Of a stretch of 64,000 nt of DNA, positions 44,901 through 56,759 are shown in pieces. Within the stretch, counting starts at the first letter, position 1. Each line of letters opens with the position of its first letter. The DNA comes from Branchipolynoe longqiensis. Taxonomy: Eukaryota; Annelida; Polychaeta; Phyllodocida; Polynoidae. The translations under genes were made by a program, and so were the position numbers. Location: the NCBI GenBank assembly GCA_030323885.1, contig CM059200.1, forward strand, positions 1,603,436 through 1,667,435. The letters are read 5' to 3'. The notes under the pieces were generated by a model. The model worked only from the letters and a program-made list of their open reading frames with translations, searched no databases and was not told the origin of the DNA.

Positions 44901-44904
44901 ACTA

Positions 44905-45035
44905 CCGGGCAAGGTGCCCGTATCGGTAGAGTGCATGCCCCATTGCGGGACATCGGGAGTCTTGCGGGAGATCGGGAGTTCCATCCCCGGTCGAGTCAAA
45001 CATTGATACTTGTCGCCTCGTAGCCCGGCAGGGTG
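44905..45035 (+). repeat. SINE head fragment, duplicated part
   Basis: CCGGGCAAGGTGCCCGTATC, GGTAGAGTGCATGCCCCATT, B-box-like GGAGTTCCATCCCCGGTCG, then GAGTCAAACATTGATACTTG. CGGGA(C/G)ATCGGGAG is repeated twice. Confidence 0.55.
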
Positions 45036-45252
45036 GCCGCTTGAGGGCAAGATCGGTACTTTCATCTGTTCCTAGCGCTGAAAACTTACTCATAGGCCAG
45101 TCAGCAGGCTTCACAAGTATTGCTAGTTATTTAAAAAAATATACTCAAGGTTTCCATGGGAACGACCAAGCTTAAATGCATCAGCGAACCCCGAGGACTG
45201 TAAAGCCACCACAACACATTATACTATAGAATACTCATAGGTTCTCATGATA

Positions 45253-45621
45253 ATATCAGGGATGAAAGTAGTCTCCGGGAAATGCTGATATTCTCCCATA
45301 GGTTTTACATTGTCAGGCAATCATGGAAACTTCCCGGAAGTCAGGTTTCATATATATGGGTTATGCTGATAGTGCTGCAGCATTTGAAGCATGCATTAGT
45401 AGTATACACTGATATTGCTGCGGCATTTGATGCATTTATTAGTAGTATACGCTGAGAGTGCTGTGGTGTCTGCACCACATATTAGTATACGCTGATGATG
45501 CTGCAGTGTAAAACAATGTATTAGTAGTGCCTATAAGGTTGATCGTGCTGCAGGATTGCAGTAGGTACAGAAAACATTCCGGAAATCCGCGAAATCCGGA
45601 GATCTTGCATCCCTGATTATT
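45253..45621. mobile_element. TIR element with internal 43-bp array
   Basis: Ends ATATCAGGGATGAAAGTAGT and (inverted) ATAATCAGGGATGCAAGATC, then CTCCGG on both sides. The interior holds four diverged 43-bp units (45364-45535) around GCTGATAGTGCTGCAGCATT and TTAGTAGTATAC. Sequences like its ends also occur near 16446, 16617 and 60590-60625. Confidence 0.7.
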
Positions 45622-46084
45622 CCCAAATGGACTATTAGTGTAGTTCTATTGCGATAGGTAAATAAAACAATTCTTACCAGATAAAGATATAAATCACCAC
45701 ACTACCATCAACATCATCATCGCCACCATCATCACCATCAGCATCAAATTGTTATTATAGCTGACAGTGGCTGTCCACGCCTGATCGTCGGACCCTGCCA
45801 GTGAGGATCTTTATGACATCATCAGAGCACTTCCGGGACGCTAACAACACGTCATTTCCGGAAGTGACGTCAGCAGGATGTTGGCGATAATGACAGTGTG
45901 AAAGTATTCAGGGACATGGGAGCCATCCGTAAAGCTGAGATTCCATTAATGTGGATTTGTGTATGCGATGCGACAGGCATGTCGCGTGACCCAAGTTGAA
46001 ACCACGGTGAGTGTATGTCAGGGATTGGAACTCTCCCTGCATACTAGGTTGTGGTGTCACCAGGGTCTGCATGTGTGAACAAGT

Positions 46085-46360
46085 GGTTGATTGGTTGTTT
46101 GAGTTTTACGTCCTGGCAACATCTAAGGTCATATCACTTTCATACTACCGACTTGTGACATTGAGTACTCGTGGCGACTTTATAATGCTACCCCACTAGG
46201 AGACCAGGCCCTCAGCACCATGACCTGATATCCAACTCAGTCACATTACCCGGACACTGAGAACCCAGTTCTCTGCCCTAACCTAATAATGCCGAGCACC
46301 AAGCTATGTGTAAGTTGACTCGAACCCGTGGGTTCGGATCCCACTATCGACCAACACGGT
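46085..46360 (-). repeat. SINE, subfamily A, reverse
   Basis: TGGTTGATTGGTTGTTTGAG, GACTTTATAATGCTACCCCA, then CTAACCTAATAATGCCGAGC and a head remnant. Part of the body near 46310 is deleted. Confidence 0.8.
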
Positions 46361-46496
46361 GGCGAGTGAATGGCGACATGTAGAATGTGGTGACACTGCT
46401 GTGTTATTAATTTTCTTTAAATTAGTAATATTTCGAACCAGATAGGTATGGTTAGTCCTACACTTGATGGAATGTCTGCAATCATCACTGCACAGC

Positions 46497-46795
46497 CGGA
46501 CGGACTGGCCCAGTGCATAGAGCGCTTACTTCCCATCTGGAAGCTCGTGGGTTCGATTCCCAGGCCAAATCAAACCTGAAACCTGATACCTAGATCCATA
46601 CACACCGGTACCCTGCATCATTGAGTAGAGCAAGGACTGGTTCGCTCAGTACCAGAATAACATGACTGACTCGGATATCGAGTCATGGGATCAGTGTACA
46701 CTGGTGCTGCGTGCTAGAAAACCGCGTCCAGTGGATACTGATCCTGGGTAGATGTTGCGAGGAAGTAAAACCCCCAATAAATCAGCCAATACAGA
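46497..46795 (+). repeat. SINE, divergent member
   Basis: GGACGGACTGGCCCAGTGCA head with TAGAGCGCTTACTTCCC and B box GTGGGTTCGATTCCC. The body is shortened (AGCAAGGACTGGTTCGCTC, AGATGTTGCGAGGAAGTAAA). Confidence 0.75.
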
Positions 46796-46952
46796 TGGCA
46801 GATTAGGAAGCTGCGGAAAGCAAGAGGATCATCTTGTGACTTCGCTCAAGGCTCCGGCAGCTTTTGTCGCACTGCCGACGGAGCCGGACTAAGTATTCAC
46901 TTACAACTCAATTTGTCATCATTAAGAGAGTCTCGTACGCGACTCGCTAAGT

Positions 46953-48110
46953 TACCAACAATTCACAGTCACTTCCACCAACACCCCATGTCACCAACAA
47001 TTCACAGTCACTTCCATCAACACCCAAATGTCACCAACAATTCACAGCCACTTCTACCAACACCCCCATGTCACCAACAATTCACAGTCACCTCTGCCAA
47101 CACCCACATGTCACCAACAATTCACACCCACTTCCAGCAACACCCAAACATCACTAACAATTCACAGCCACTTCCACCATGTCACCAGCAATTCACAATC
47201 ACCTCTGCCTACAGCCACGTGTCACCAACAATTCACACCCACTTCCACCAACACCCAAATGTCACCAACAATTCACAGTCACTTTTGCCAACACCCAAAT
47301 ATGACCAACAATTCACAGCCACTTCCACCAACACCGGAATGCCCGAATGTCACCAACAATTTACAGCCACTTCCACCAACACCCAAATGTCACCAACAAT
47401 TCATAGCCACTTCTACTAACACCCCCATGTCACCAACAATTCACAGTCACCTCTGCCAACACCCACATGTCACCAACAATTCACACCCACTTCCAGCAAC
47501 ACCCAAATGTCACCAACAATTCACAGTCACTTCTACCAACACCCAAATGTCACCAACAATTCACAGTCACTTCCACCAACACCCACATGTCACCAACAAT
47601 TCATTCACTTCTGCCAACACCCAAATGTCACCAACACTTCACAACCACTTCCACCAACACCCAAATGTCACCAACAATTCACAACCACTTCTACCAACAC
47701 CTACATGTCACCAACAATTCAGTCACTTCCGCCAAACCCCAAATGTCACCAACAATTCACATCCACTTCCACCAACACACACATGTCACCAACAATTCAC
47801 ACCCACTTCCAGCAACACCCAAATGTCACCAATAATTCAGTCACTTCCGCCAAACCCAAAATGTCACCAACAATTCACAGCCACTTCCACCAACACACAT
47901 ATGTCACCAACAATTCATTCACTTCTGCCAACACCCAAATGTCACCAACAATTCATTCACTTCTGCCAACACCCAAATGTCACCAACAATTCAGTCACTT
48001 CCGCCAAACCCCAAATGGCCAACACCCCCATGTCACCAACAATTCACAGTCACTTCCACCAACACACCAAACCTCACCAACAATTTACAGCCACTTCCGC
48101 CAACACGCGA
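46953..48110 (+). repeat. 40-bp tandem array open in all forward frames
   Basis: About 29 units of CAACACCCAAATGTCACCAA followed by CAATTCACAGTCACTTCCAC. Since 40 is not a multiple of three, one reading frame passes through all three phases over 120 bp, and none of them meets a stop. This yields a 393-codon frame (47028-48209) and others of 122-212 codons with MSPTIHSHF, NVTNNSQPL and TCHQQFTVTS repeats. There is no start context, splice signal or domain to support a gene. Confidence 0.9.
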
Positions 48111-48713
48111 TTCTCCCGCCGCGCCCAGTGGGCTGTTGGGTGTAGTTCTATAACCATACCTTGTACATTTTACTTACAACAATGCCAGCCTCTTTGTGGC
48201 AATGAATAGAAATCATTGACCCAGTGTCATTAGACAAATAAACAATGTTCACCCCTAAAGTAAAATAAAAAATAAAACGGTTCGGTTCATTCCAGGCTGT
48301 CACAGTGTCCTCCCCTCAGATCCAGCACTGACTGCTGCTTTTGATTGGCAATTTTAAATTTTGAATTAATTAAAGATTTGGAGGGCATATTGAGGCCAGC
48401 CAGAGATATTTGCTCGAGCAAATTTGTGTTTAGTCATTCACCCCTAATTAAATAATAATCTAGTGTATAAGTTAAAATCCGCGGGCCAACTAATCGATTC
48501 CTGACCTGACCCCTGACCGACTTCCGGCAGTTCCTCTCGGTACACCCAACCGGGTCACCAAGCTGTTCCAACCACATAGAGCCATAGAACATACCATTGG
48601 AACCTATTACCACAACACACTACCAGTAGCATTTCCTAACAATATTTGCATGAATATCCATTTATACATCCCATATACATATATTAGGGTTGATCTTTAT
48701 AATCATATTGATG

Positions 48714-48905
48714 TAATTTGTTCGGTTGTTGGGGTTTTACATCCTACCAACATTTAACATCATATCAGGATGGGAGCCTAGATGGTATAATGGTTAGCAC
48801 CCTGGCCCGGCATCCAAAGAGATGTGGGTTCGAGTCCCGTTCTAGGCGCAATATTTCCCATTCTCATCACCTGTTGCTAGGACGTAAAACTCCAACCAAC
48901 CAAAT
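48714..48905 (+). repeat. composite SINE with GCCTAGATGG tRNA-like head
   Basis: A fragment of reverse SINE A (48714-48772) meets a forward tRNA-like head (48773-48850, B box GGGTTCGAGTCCCG). It is followed by GCAATATTTCCCATTCTCAT and a subfamily A tail (TTGCTAGGACGTAAAACTCC). The tail links this second head to the same 3' end as SINE A. Confidence 0.7.
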
Positions 48906-49427
48906 TCTATATGAATAAACGTTTGCGTAAATAATCCAAAATTGAAAATTGGCTGGAAGACCAATGCTTCGGCACTGATAACAGACTTATTCAGCAGAAT
49001 AAACATATTTACCACCAACAACAATAATTCAACAAAGACAAAACTACGACTCCCTGCAAACTGGTCCCTTGGTTGCGCATCATTGAAGAGGGCCCCCTGG
49101 TGGTATATTTGTGTAATACCACGCAGATGTACCCCGCTAGTGGTACCGGGCTAGTCTTACAGAGTGACAGTGAGTGATGGCCCTCTCTGCTTATGTATGT
49201 ATTTAGTCTAATCGAAAGTTGATGTCCGTCCATGGGTCTCACGGGGCTTGTGGGGAATAATCCATAGCATTAGGATGTGTGTGCGGGGGGGGGGGGGAGG
49301 GGGGGCTAGGAGGGGGTTATCAGGTATCAATCACATCAACTCATGTGGGAATCGCCTGCTGACATAATTTACATCTCGCTCAGATGAGAAGGGAAACCAC
49401 AAACTTCGGGACCAGTCAACCTATATA

Positions 49428-49902
49428 CAGTATAATCCCGTTAACTACAACTTGAAGGGACCCTCGAAATTTGTTTGGATTAACCGATCCTTGGTTTAAC
49501 CAAGCTTTGGCTTCTATTTTGAATTGGATTTGGCAAAAACACAGGTGCATTATGAATGTAATATACAATGTATGTGGACACTTTGATTATTGTTTTTTTA
49601 TGTATATACAGTATAACCGCGTTAAACCAAGCTCGGTTAAACCAACTTTTATTCATCAAAACTACCATTTATCATATACAAAAGTTGGTGGGGTCTCCGA
49701 TGATCTTATAACCACGTGAAAGTTTGGTTTAATTGTACCGGAAGTGGCCTGGGGCCTGACAATTTTTGTTTGGATTAACCAATAATTTGGATTTAACCAA
49801 CTTTTTAAAATGATAAATGGTAGTATTTTGCCAGGCACCGAAAAAAGTTAGGATTAACCGATTGTTTGGTTTAAGCGAGCTTGGTTTAAAGGGGTTGTAC
49901 TG
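49428..49902. mobile_element. pogo/Tigger-like MITE, with a nested end
   Basis: Ends CAGTATAATCCCGTTAAC at 49428 and, inverted, CAGTACAACCCCTTTAAACC at 49902, each beside TA. A second left end, CAGTATAACCGCGTTAAACC at 49609, fits the right end better. So 49609-49902 may be one copy and 49428-49608 part of another. GGTTTAACCAA words fill the interior. CAGTANAACC ends and TA targets are typical of pogo-type elements. Confidence 0.75.
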
Positions 49903-49910
49903 TACTATCA

Positions 49911-50235
49911 GCTGGGATGGCTGAATGTGTTGAGCGTCCATCTCCCGCTTTGGTAGATCGTGGTATTCAAACCCTGGTCGACTCAAAGCAAATATTTAAA
50001 AATTGATACTTCTCATTTCCTAGCCAGGTGCTTGGCATTATCAGGATAGGGTAAGGACTGGTTGGCTCAGTGTCAGGATAATGTGAATGAGTGGGATATT
50101 ATGGGATGCCACTGGCAGCCTGGTTTCCCAGTGGGGCAGCACTATAAATTCACCAGGAATGCGCACTGTCACCATTGATACCTGACATGATATGACCTTA
50201 GATGTTGCCAGGAGGTGAAACCCCCAACAACCAAT
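49911..50235 (+). repeat. SINE, subfamily A, full length
   Basis: AGCTGGGATGGCTGAATGTG head, then TTGATACTTCTCATTTCC body and GATGTTGCCAGGAGGTGAAA tail with AACCCCCAACAACC. Confidence 0.85.
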
Positions 50236-50258
50236 GAACCGACCGATATACATACACA

Positions 50259-50603
50259 TTATATATGTGTATATCTAGCTATATCTGCCATTTTGTCTTC
50301 CAGTCGACGTTCGCGGCGGTCGAGCTCCGCCCATCGCTTCCGACACTGCAGCACATGTTCCTTTTCCGCTATTGCTTCTTCCCTCTTGTCCATTTCGTCG
50401 TCACTTGGCAGTGCCTTAGCCGAAGCGGTGGAAGGCACCACCTCTAACTTTGACGGGACGCCACCGTCGTCAGACATAATGGCCAGTTTCTCAGTTGTGC
50501 ATGCCGTCTGTCGCGTCTGCATAACTACTGTCTGGCAGCTATCGTTGACGGGTCCTTGGTGTAAGCCACCACAGCGGCCACAATACATAAGTGTCAGCTG
50601 CAC
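50259..50603 (-). CDS. unidentified ORF with CCHC-like motif and charged helix
   Basis: A 114-codon frame that looks more protein-like than its surroundings. Residues 8-23 form C-x2-C-x3-H-x7-C (YCGRCGGLHQGPVNDSC), a possible zinc-binding site. Residues about 68-110 are strongly charged and helix-prone (DEMDKREEAIAEKEHVL, then RKRWAELDRRERRLED), as in coiled coils. The last codons run into a TA-rich tract next to a SINE end, so the 3' end is probably lost. ATG at 50603 is the outermost start; Met6 is an alternative. GTGCAG just upstream could be a 3' splice site, in which case this would be an exon. A retroelement Gag fragment or a host gene exon are both possible; I do not recognise the family. 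Confidence 0.35.
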   Translation of the reverse strand: MQLTLMYCGRCGGLHQGPVNDSCQTVVMQTRQTACTTEKLAIMSDDGGVPSKLEVVPSTASAKALPSDDEMDKREEAIAEKEHVLQCRKRWAELDRRERRLEDKMADIARYTHI

Positions 50604-50879
50604 CGGCGATGTAAATGGTCACACTGGCGATGTAGACAGTCGCCAACGTAAAATAAAAGTACAGTAATCTTATGGCGTTTCTGGTGAATGGCGAACTGAA
50701 CCAGCAGGCACGCACTCAGTAGTGTATAGGTATCGCAGTGTAAAATATTCCGATTTACTGCATTGGGGGGTAATGGAAATGTTCTATTACTTATCGGGTA
50801 TAAGTGACCAGGTGCATGTATGTATATATGTAGGCGCTGGCGGTGCCTTAGTGGGATGTAAATAGACATAGTGGTGCTG

Positions 50880-51250
50880 GCAGGGCTGTGTGTAAAGGGG
50901 CACTCAGAGCCTACCCCCTCCCCCCTCTGCTAGGTAGGATCACCAAACTCATGCTCAAGGCAGGTGGTGGCCAGGGGAGCCACACAGCTTGGTGGTGGTG
51001 GGCAGACCACTGGTAACCATGGGGACCAGGAATGTGGATCCCTATTTGTAGGGCCTAGAATTCTTGTTTCCCATTGGGGGAAAGGGGTGGTGGTGATACT
51101 CTACAATGAACCCATGTAACCATATAAATAATAAACCAGAGGCCTTTACTCTCTCTCTTCTTTCACACTTTATACTCTTCCTTTCTCTTTGTCTGTATTG
51201 ATTTCACTATAGCCTGCCTACACAACCACAGATTCGAGCTTTAACCATTC
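50880..51250 (+). promoter_or_regulatory. possible promoter / solo-LTR-like segment
   Basis: TATAAATA and AATAAA overlap at 51122-51133, followed by a pyrimidine-rich stretch (CTTTACTCTCTCTCTTC). The arrangement resembles the R-U5 part of an LTR. No second copy and no clear termini were found, so this is weak. Confidence 0.2.
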
Positions 51251-52334
51251 TACAGCGGGTTTCGCTGGCTGGTGGAATAACCGGCCACCTCCCACCCGAT
51301 TCGTCGAACCGGTGGTAGGTGGCAGCACCATGCCATTCTTACGTCAGCATATACTCTAGTATATACGTTGTTATAGATATATGTATATATATATATGTAT
51401 GCATAAACTGGTTTATGTAGAACAAATACACAATACAGACATATATATAGCTTGGATATAGCGCAGTTATATTCTGGTGTCACGCGACTCACTGGTCTGC
51501 CCCCCGGTGTATTCCGAGCTAACCATTGGGGGGTGCGGGTTCACGCTGTCCAAGGGTCACGTGACCGTTGCTGTGCCTCACTCCCCGTTTCGCCACCCGT
51601 GAGTGCACGCCAGTTGGTTTGAGACTGTTTTTCTTTAATATTTTTCTTGGGGCGTGTGTGGGCCCAGCCGGACGCTTTGTGTATTGTGTATTCAATAAGA
51701 CAATGTATCAACCCTCAACTGTTGTTAAGTTTGAGCTTACATATTTATGGCTTATTCTCCAAAACTGGGCACCACCTATTTGATCTTCACGTTACGATGC
51801 TGGTAATTAAGTATTTGTTTTATTCATAGCAAGTCAAATAATTAGTGTAGCTTCTGTGTATTAGGTATGTTAGCAGTTCTATATGTACTGAATTTATCCC
51901 ACAACAAATATCCACATTATAACTGTATGATTTTGCCTTAGAGTGAAAATGTGAAAATGTACACATTAACACCATACATGCAGCCAAACTTATTTTCAAC
52001 TTATTTTTCAACTTTTTTCTTGTAAGTCATAAGCTTGTCTGCTTAACAGTAATCAATACAATCTTGTTTGACTATGTTGTATATGTTAAAATGAGGTTCT
52101 GGATGTGTCTTTGATTGTCATGTTACATGAGTGATATTAATGTATTGCTCAATTGGTATATGATTTAATTCAAAAAGTGAAACTAATTTTTTCCAACTCT
52201 GACATATGCACAACATGCAAACCTTCATAGGACATTGGATTAGGCTATTATTGGGAAGGTTGTTTGCTATTATTTGGAAGGTTTTCGCTTTTGGTTTCCA
52301 TGGCACACTTCTGTGCAAAGTTTTGGAGAATGAC

Positions 52335-52376
<42 letters not shown>

Positions 52377-52639
52377 TATCCAGGTTATTTACTCCATCCA
52401 CTATAATAACAATGCTCCCGCTCTTTATATACGCATAATACGTTAATTATTAATGATTGATGGATGAGTGGATAAATGGATAGATGGATAGATAGGCACT
52501 CATATGTTTAATTCCATACTGCTATTTCACACACTACCAGTTACGGCTGTCCTCACTCGTGGCGCCACCTGGAGTGGCTTTGTGGAACAATTCGCTTCGA
52601 GACCGGCTACCGAGCTGCCCCCTACCGGCGGCACTATGC

Positions 52640-53010
52640 GTCACCACCCAGCATGTGTTATCACTGACCCAGCATTCAGCCACAATCACCCATTACTCAC
52701 ATATCACTCATTCGACAATCAGGTCACTGACCCATCACTCACAACCACTCGCCCATCACTTACCACCCCTCACTACCACTCATCTGTCACTCACGTGTTA
52801 CTCAATAATTATGCACTCTCCCGTTACTCACCATAACTCATCACCACTGTTACGCACTATCATGACATTCACCATCACTCACCATCCCTCACCCACCATT
52901 CTTTGCCATCACTCACCCATCATTCTCGGCCATCACTCACCCATCACTCATTCATTCATTACTCACTAATGATGCATTCACTATTCAGTCCCCACTCACC
53001 CATCCATCAT
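52640..53010 (+). repeat. degenerate CACTCACCCAT array
   Basis: Short units such as CATCACTCACCCATCACT in irregular order. Open frames over it are rich in His, Ser and Thr and carry no domain. Confidence 0.8.
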
Positions 53011-53104
53011 ACTTGTTAAAGTCCAGTCCTGAAGTGCCTAGCACTTTTCTAACACCAACAAAAAACCACCACACCCCACCCCGACCCCCACCCCACTTCC
53101 ACTC

Positions 53105-53445
53105 ACAACAACAACATTTGTTTTATTTAACGACGCCTCTAGAGCACATTGATTGTTATCATCGGCTATTGGTTGTCAATCATATGGTCATTCTGACATA
53201 TTTCTTTGGAGGAAACCTGCTGCTGCCACATTGGGGACTCTTTCCGATAAGCAGCAAGGGATCTTTTACATGTACTTTCCCACAGACAGGACAGCACATG
53301 CCACAACGTTTGATGAACCAGTTGTGGACCACTGGTTGCAACGGAAAATAGCCCAAACTGCAAATGGGTCGACTGAGCAGGATTTTATCGGATAAACCTT
53401 CACAGGTGGACACTCTACCACCTGAGCTACGTCCCGCTCGCCCAC
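53105..53445 (-). repeat. gastropod-type tRNA SINE (third family), full length
   Basis: TTGTTTTATTTAACGACGCC, TAGAGCACATTGATTGTTAT, GGGATCTTTTACATGTACTT and CACAGACAGGACAGCACATG, ending (minus strand) in the tRNA-like head GGGACGTAGCTCAGGTGGTA. I recognise this as a repeat common in gastropod sequences. It supports the taxonomic placement. Confidence 0.8.
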
Positions 53446-54289
53446 TCACACTCACACACAGATTCACATACACACACCAGAGCGCTAACTATGCAAAATC
53501 TCACAACCTCACGCAGACAACTTCCACTTTCATTTTGAAAGAAGGAAAAACTAAATGCACGCTTCATATTCAACTAAAATAAAGGACACCCTCTTACACG
53601 CTACTCAATCAGATCAAAATTAAGATGAACTGCTCGACTTAACTTTGTGGGGCAGTTCTATATTGAGTGAGACAGTGAAGAAGTGCAAGTTGGACCAATT
53701 ATCCCTCTTATAAATGCAGCTAATAGCCGATAGGTGGCCACCATCGACAACGCTTACTCATCCCTGTTCGAACGTGAATGAGGAAAGTCAATTCCCACCG
53801 AGACTGACAACTTAATGCTAAATATTGGGCTCATTATTCTTCTTCTTCTCTTCTTCTTTTTCATCTCCTTCTTCATCTTCTTATTATTATTATTGTGATG
53901 GTCCGCGGTATTCCACACTGCCACACACTCATGGAAGAACGCCAAAATTTAGTGAGAGTATGCTTCAACTGGTTTATTCCAAAACCTATCTGCTCTCCAT
54001 GGCGTTAACAGTCAACTGAACCCACCCCCTAACTCGCCAGGTCCCACATCACCTCTATAGGTGGGTGGGGGTGTGCTAGCCACACACAGTAGAGGGCAGC
54101 TCAGTCTGGGCTCTGCCCAGTGGCTAGCATGCCGCCACCTAGCGTAGTTCAGTGTAACTGTGTAGGTGTGCGGCGTAGTGTCTGCTCCCACTGCGTGGTA
54201 GTGGAGCTCATGTACAGACTACTACATTATTAGTATTATTATTTTTTTTTTTAAAGAAAAGGTATTCTGCATTATAAGAATATCCTCAG

Positions 54290-54450
54290 TTTGCTCCCGG
54301 GTCGAATTAACCCAAACACTTATCATATTTATACTTCTCGCTACCTAGCGTGCCATTCAGCATTACTAGGATAGCAGAAGGAGCAGTGGAATCAGGAAGA
54401 CCAATTGTTCGCTGTTGAAATGTCCCCTTCTTAATCAGAAAATGTGACCT
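54290..54450 (+). repeat. SINE, subfamily B, partial
   Basis: GCTCCCGGGTCGAATTAACC, then GGAGCAGTGGAATCAGGAAG and AAATGTCCCCTTCTTAATC. Confidence 0.7.
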
Positions 54451-54509
54451 AAGAAAATGTTAATTACCTCTCCATTTAGACCTGTGATTTATAACTTTAA
54501 AATTAGAAA

Positions 54510-54810
54510 GTTGGTTTATTGGTGTTTTCTTTTCACACTGGCAACATCTAAGGTCATATCAGAATGGGTACTGACTTATGACAGCACACACTCATGGTAA
54601 TAAGTCCTGATTTCCCACCCAATCGCATTAACCTAATAATGAGCTAACCAGTCCTTTGCCTATCCTAGCAATCCCGAGCGCCAGACTAGGTAGTGACAAA
54701 TATCAATTGCGTAAGTCACCAGTTTGACTTAGCTGGGTTTCGAAGTCCCAACCTTCCACATGGGAATCCTGGGTTCTAACCCATTCGAGCACCGCATCCG
54801 GTCTGGAGGA
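54510..54810 (-). repeat. SINE, subfamily A, reverse
   Basis: GGTTTATTGGTGTTTTC and ACTGGCAACATCTAAGGTC to a head remnant (CCCATTCGAGCACCGCATCC). An internal deletion removes part of the body near 54605. Confidence 0.75.
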
Positions 54811-55149
54811 GCAGGGCATCAACACAAAATCTCCTTCGCGCCATTTTTGATAGTTCCCATGAGAGTCACACTCCTGCTACCCCCTCCACACCCCCCTCAC
54901 ACACACTCGGCTCCTACGCTGGTGTTATGGCCAGCAGCACGAGTTGTCTGCTGTAATGTTATTCAAATTCCATGCGGCTTGATAGCACCTTTGCTGCAAA
55001 ATCAATGCACGAGATCGGAAAGCGCCAAGTCTAATTTGCATAATATGCGCAGTCACGACTGAAAGGTTTTTGGGTGGGAGGAAAAAAGAAAGAAAGAAAC
55101 AGCAGGACTTGGATGGTAGTAAGGATGGGGGAGGAGGGGGGGGCAATGT

Positions 55150-55500
55150 GTTTGTTTGTTGTTTTACGTCCTAGCAACATGTACGGTCATATCAGGACGG
55201 GTACAGACTTGTGAAAGTGCACACTCATGGAGACTTTATAGTGCTGCCCCACTGGGACGCCAGGCCACCAGCACCATGACCTAATATCCCACTCAGTCAC
55301 ATTATCCTGACACTCAGCCAACCAGTCCTTGCCCTATCCTAACAATGCCGAGCGACATGCTAGGAAGCGACAAGTTTCAATTTGTAAGTCATTGGTTTGA
55401 CTCGACCAGGATTCAAATCCACAAACTCATGGGTTTGGATCTCCCGATCTCCCAAAACAGGCGACGGACGCTCTACTCATTTGGCCACCCCGTCTTGTAG
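55150..55500 (-). repeat. SINE, subfamily A, reverse, full length
   Basis: GTTTGTTTGTTGTTTTACGT to GCTCTACTCATTTGGCCACC and CCGTCTTG. All blocks present. The next bases are G-rich and pass into a TG-rich tract (55508-55625). Confidence 0.9.
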
Positions 55501-55507
55501 GGGGGGG

Positions 55508-55625
55508 GAGTGGATGTGAGTGTGTGTGTGAGTATGTGTATGAGTGTGTGTGTGAGGGTGTGTGTGTGAGTGTGTGTGTGTATGAGGGTGTGTGCGTGGG
55601 TGTGTATGTCTGAGTGTGTGTGTTG
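55508..55625 (+). repeat. TG-rich microsatellite
   Basis: GTGTGTGTGAGTGTGTATGA-type sequence, compound GT and GAGT units. Confidence 0.9.
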
Positions 55626-55704
55626 AGCATTGTGCTGCCAGTGCTTGCAAACCAGCACTACATTCCAGTTATCAAACCACTTTGAGATAACCAGACAGGA
55701 AGGT

Positions 55705-56117
55705 TTGTCGGTTGAGGTTTTACGTCCTGGCAATATATAAGGCCATCATATGGAGGTGTTGGTTGGATGTTGGAGTTTTACGTCCTGGCAACATCTGTTT
55801 GTTTGTTGTTGTTTTACATCCTACCAACATCTAAGGTCATATCAGGACGGGTACCGACTTGTGACAGTGCGCACTCATGGTGACTTTATAGTGCCGCCCC
55901 TCTGGGAAATCAGGCCACCAGTACCAATATCGTGCTCAGTCACATTATCCTGACACTGAGCTAACCAGTCCTTGCCCTATCCTATTAATGCCAAATGCCA
56001 AGCTAGGAAACAACAAGTTTCAATTTTGTAAGTGATTGGTTTGACTCGACTGGTAATTGAACCTCTTATCTCCCGCAAGGGAGACCTACGCTCTACCTAT
56101 TCCGCTACCACGTCCGG
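55705..56117 (-). repeat. SINE A cluster: two tail fragments and one full copy
   Basis: Three 3' ends in series (55713, 55759 and 55800 regions), each with a form of GTTTTACRTCCTRSCAA. Then one complete reverse copy to TTCCGCTACCACGTCCGG. The first two are fragments of 40-60 bp, probably 5'-truncated insertions. Confidence 0.85.
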
Positions 56118-56464
56118 TTGGAACAACGAATATTGTGGGTAGAATCTCACGGCGCATGCTCAGTGAAAAGCCTCTTTAGATTAGCCAGTGGATTCAAGTT
56201 GAAATATGTAATTTTTAGCATCAAGATATACATAATGCCAGGCATCCAACCCAACGTGAACACAATGCAGGGCTTCTCTCAAGATCACATTACACAGTCT
56301 TTTGAGCAACTTCCGCCTATATTATGCATTCCGTCAATGGCATGTGGGGATTGCATCCAAGCAGCAGGGATAATTCAAGGTATCGGCAACATGGGCATCA
56401 CCCATGGCGCCACATGCTAAGGGCATCACGTCAGTATTAAAGTTGGTGTAATTATACGTGTAAG

Positions 56465-56755
56465 TGGAACCCACGGGTTCCAAACCTGGTCGAGTCAAAC
56501 TAATGATTTAAATAGTGATACTTTTCACTTCCTAGCCAGGCGCTTGGCGTTATTAGAATAGGACAAGGACTGGTTAGCTCAGTGTCAGGATAAGCTGACC
56601 AAGTGGGATATTAGGTTATGGTGTTGGCAGACTAGTCTCCCAGTGTGGCAGCACTATAAATTCGCCATGAATGTGCACTGTCACAAGTCGATACCTGTCC
56701 TCATTTGACCATAGATGTTGCCAGGACGTAAAACTCCAACAATCAACCAACTTCA
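56465..56755 (+). repeat. SINE, subfamily A, headless
   Basis: Begins at the B box region (ACCCACGGGTTCCAAACCTG) and continues to GATGTTGCCAGGACGTAAAA and CTCCAACAATCAACCAAC. Confidence 0.85.
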
Positions 56756-56759
56756 GTTC

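Noticed and set aside
47028..48209. 393-codon frame with Asn/His/Gln/Thr-rich repeats
   Set aside because: Produced by a 40-bp tandem repeat without stops in any phase; neighbouring frames are equally open and there is no domain or gene structure.
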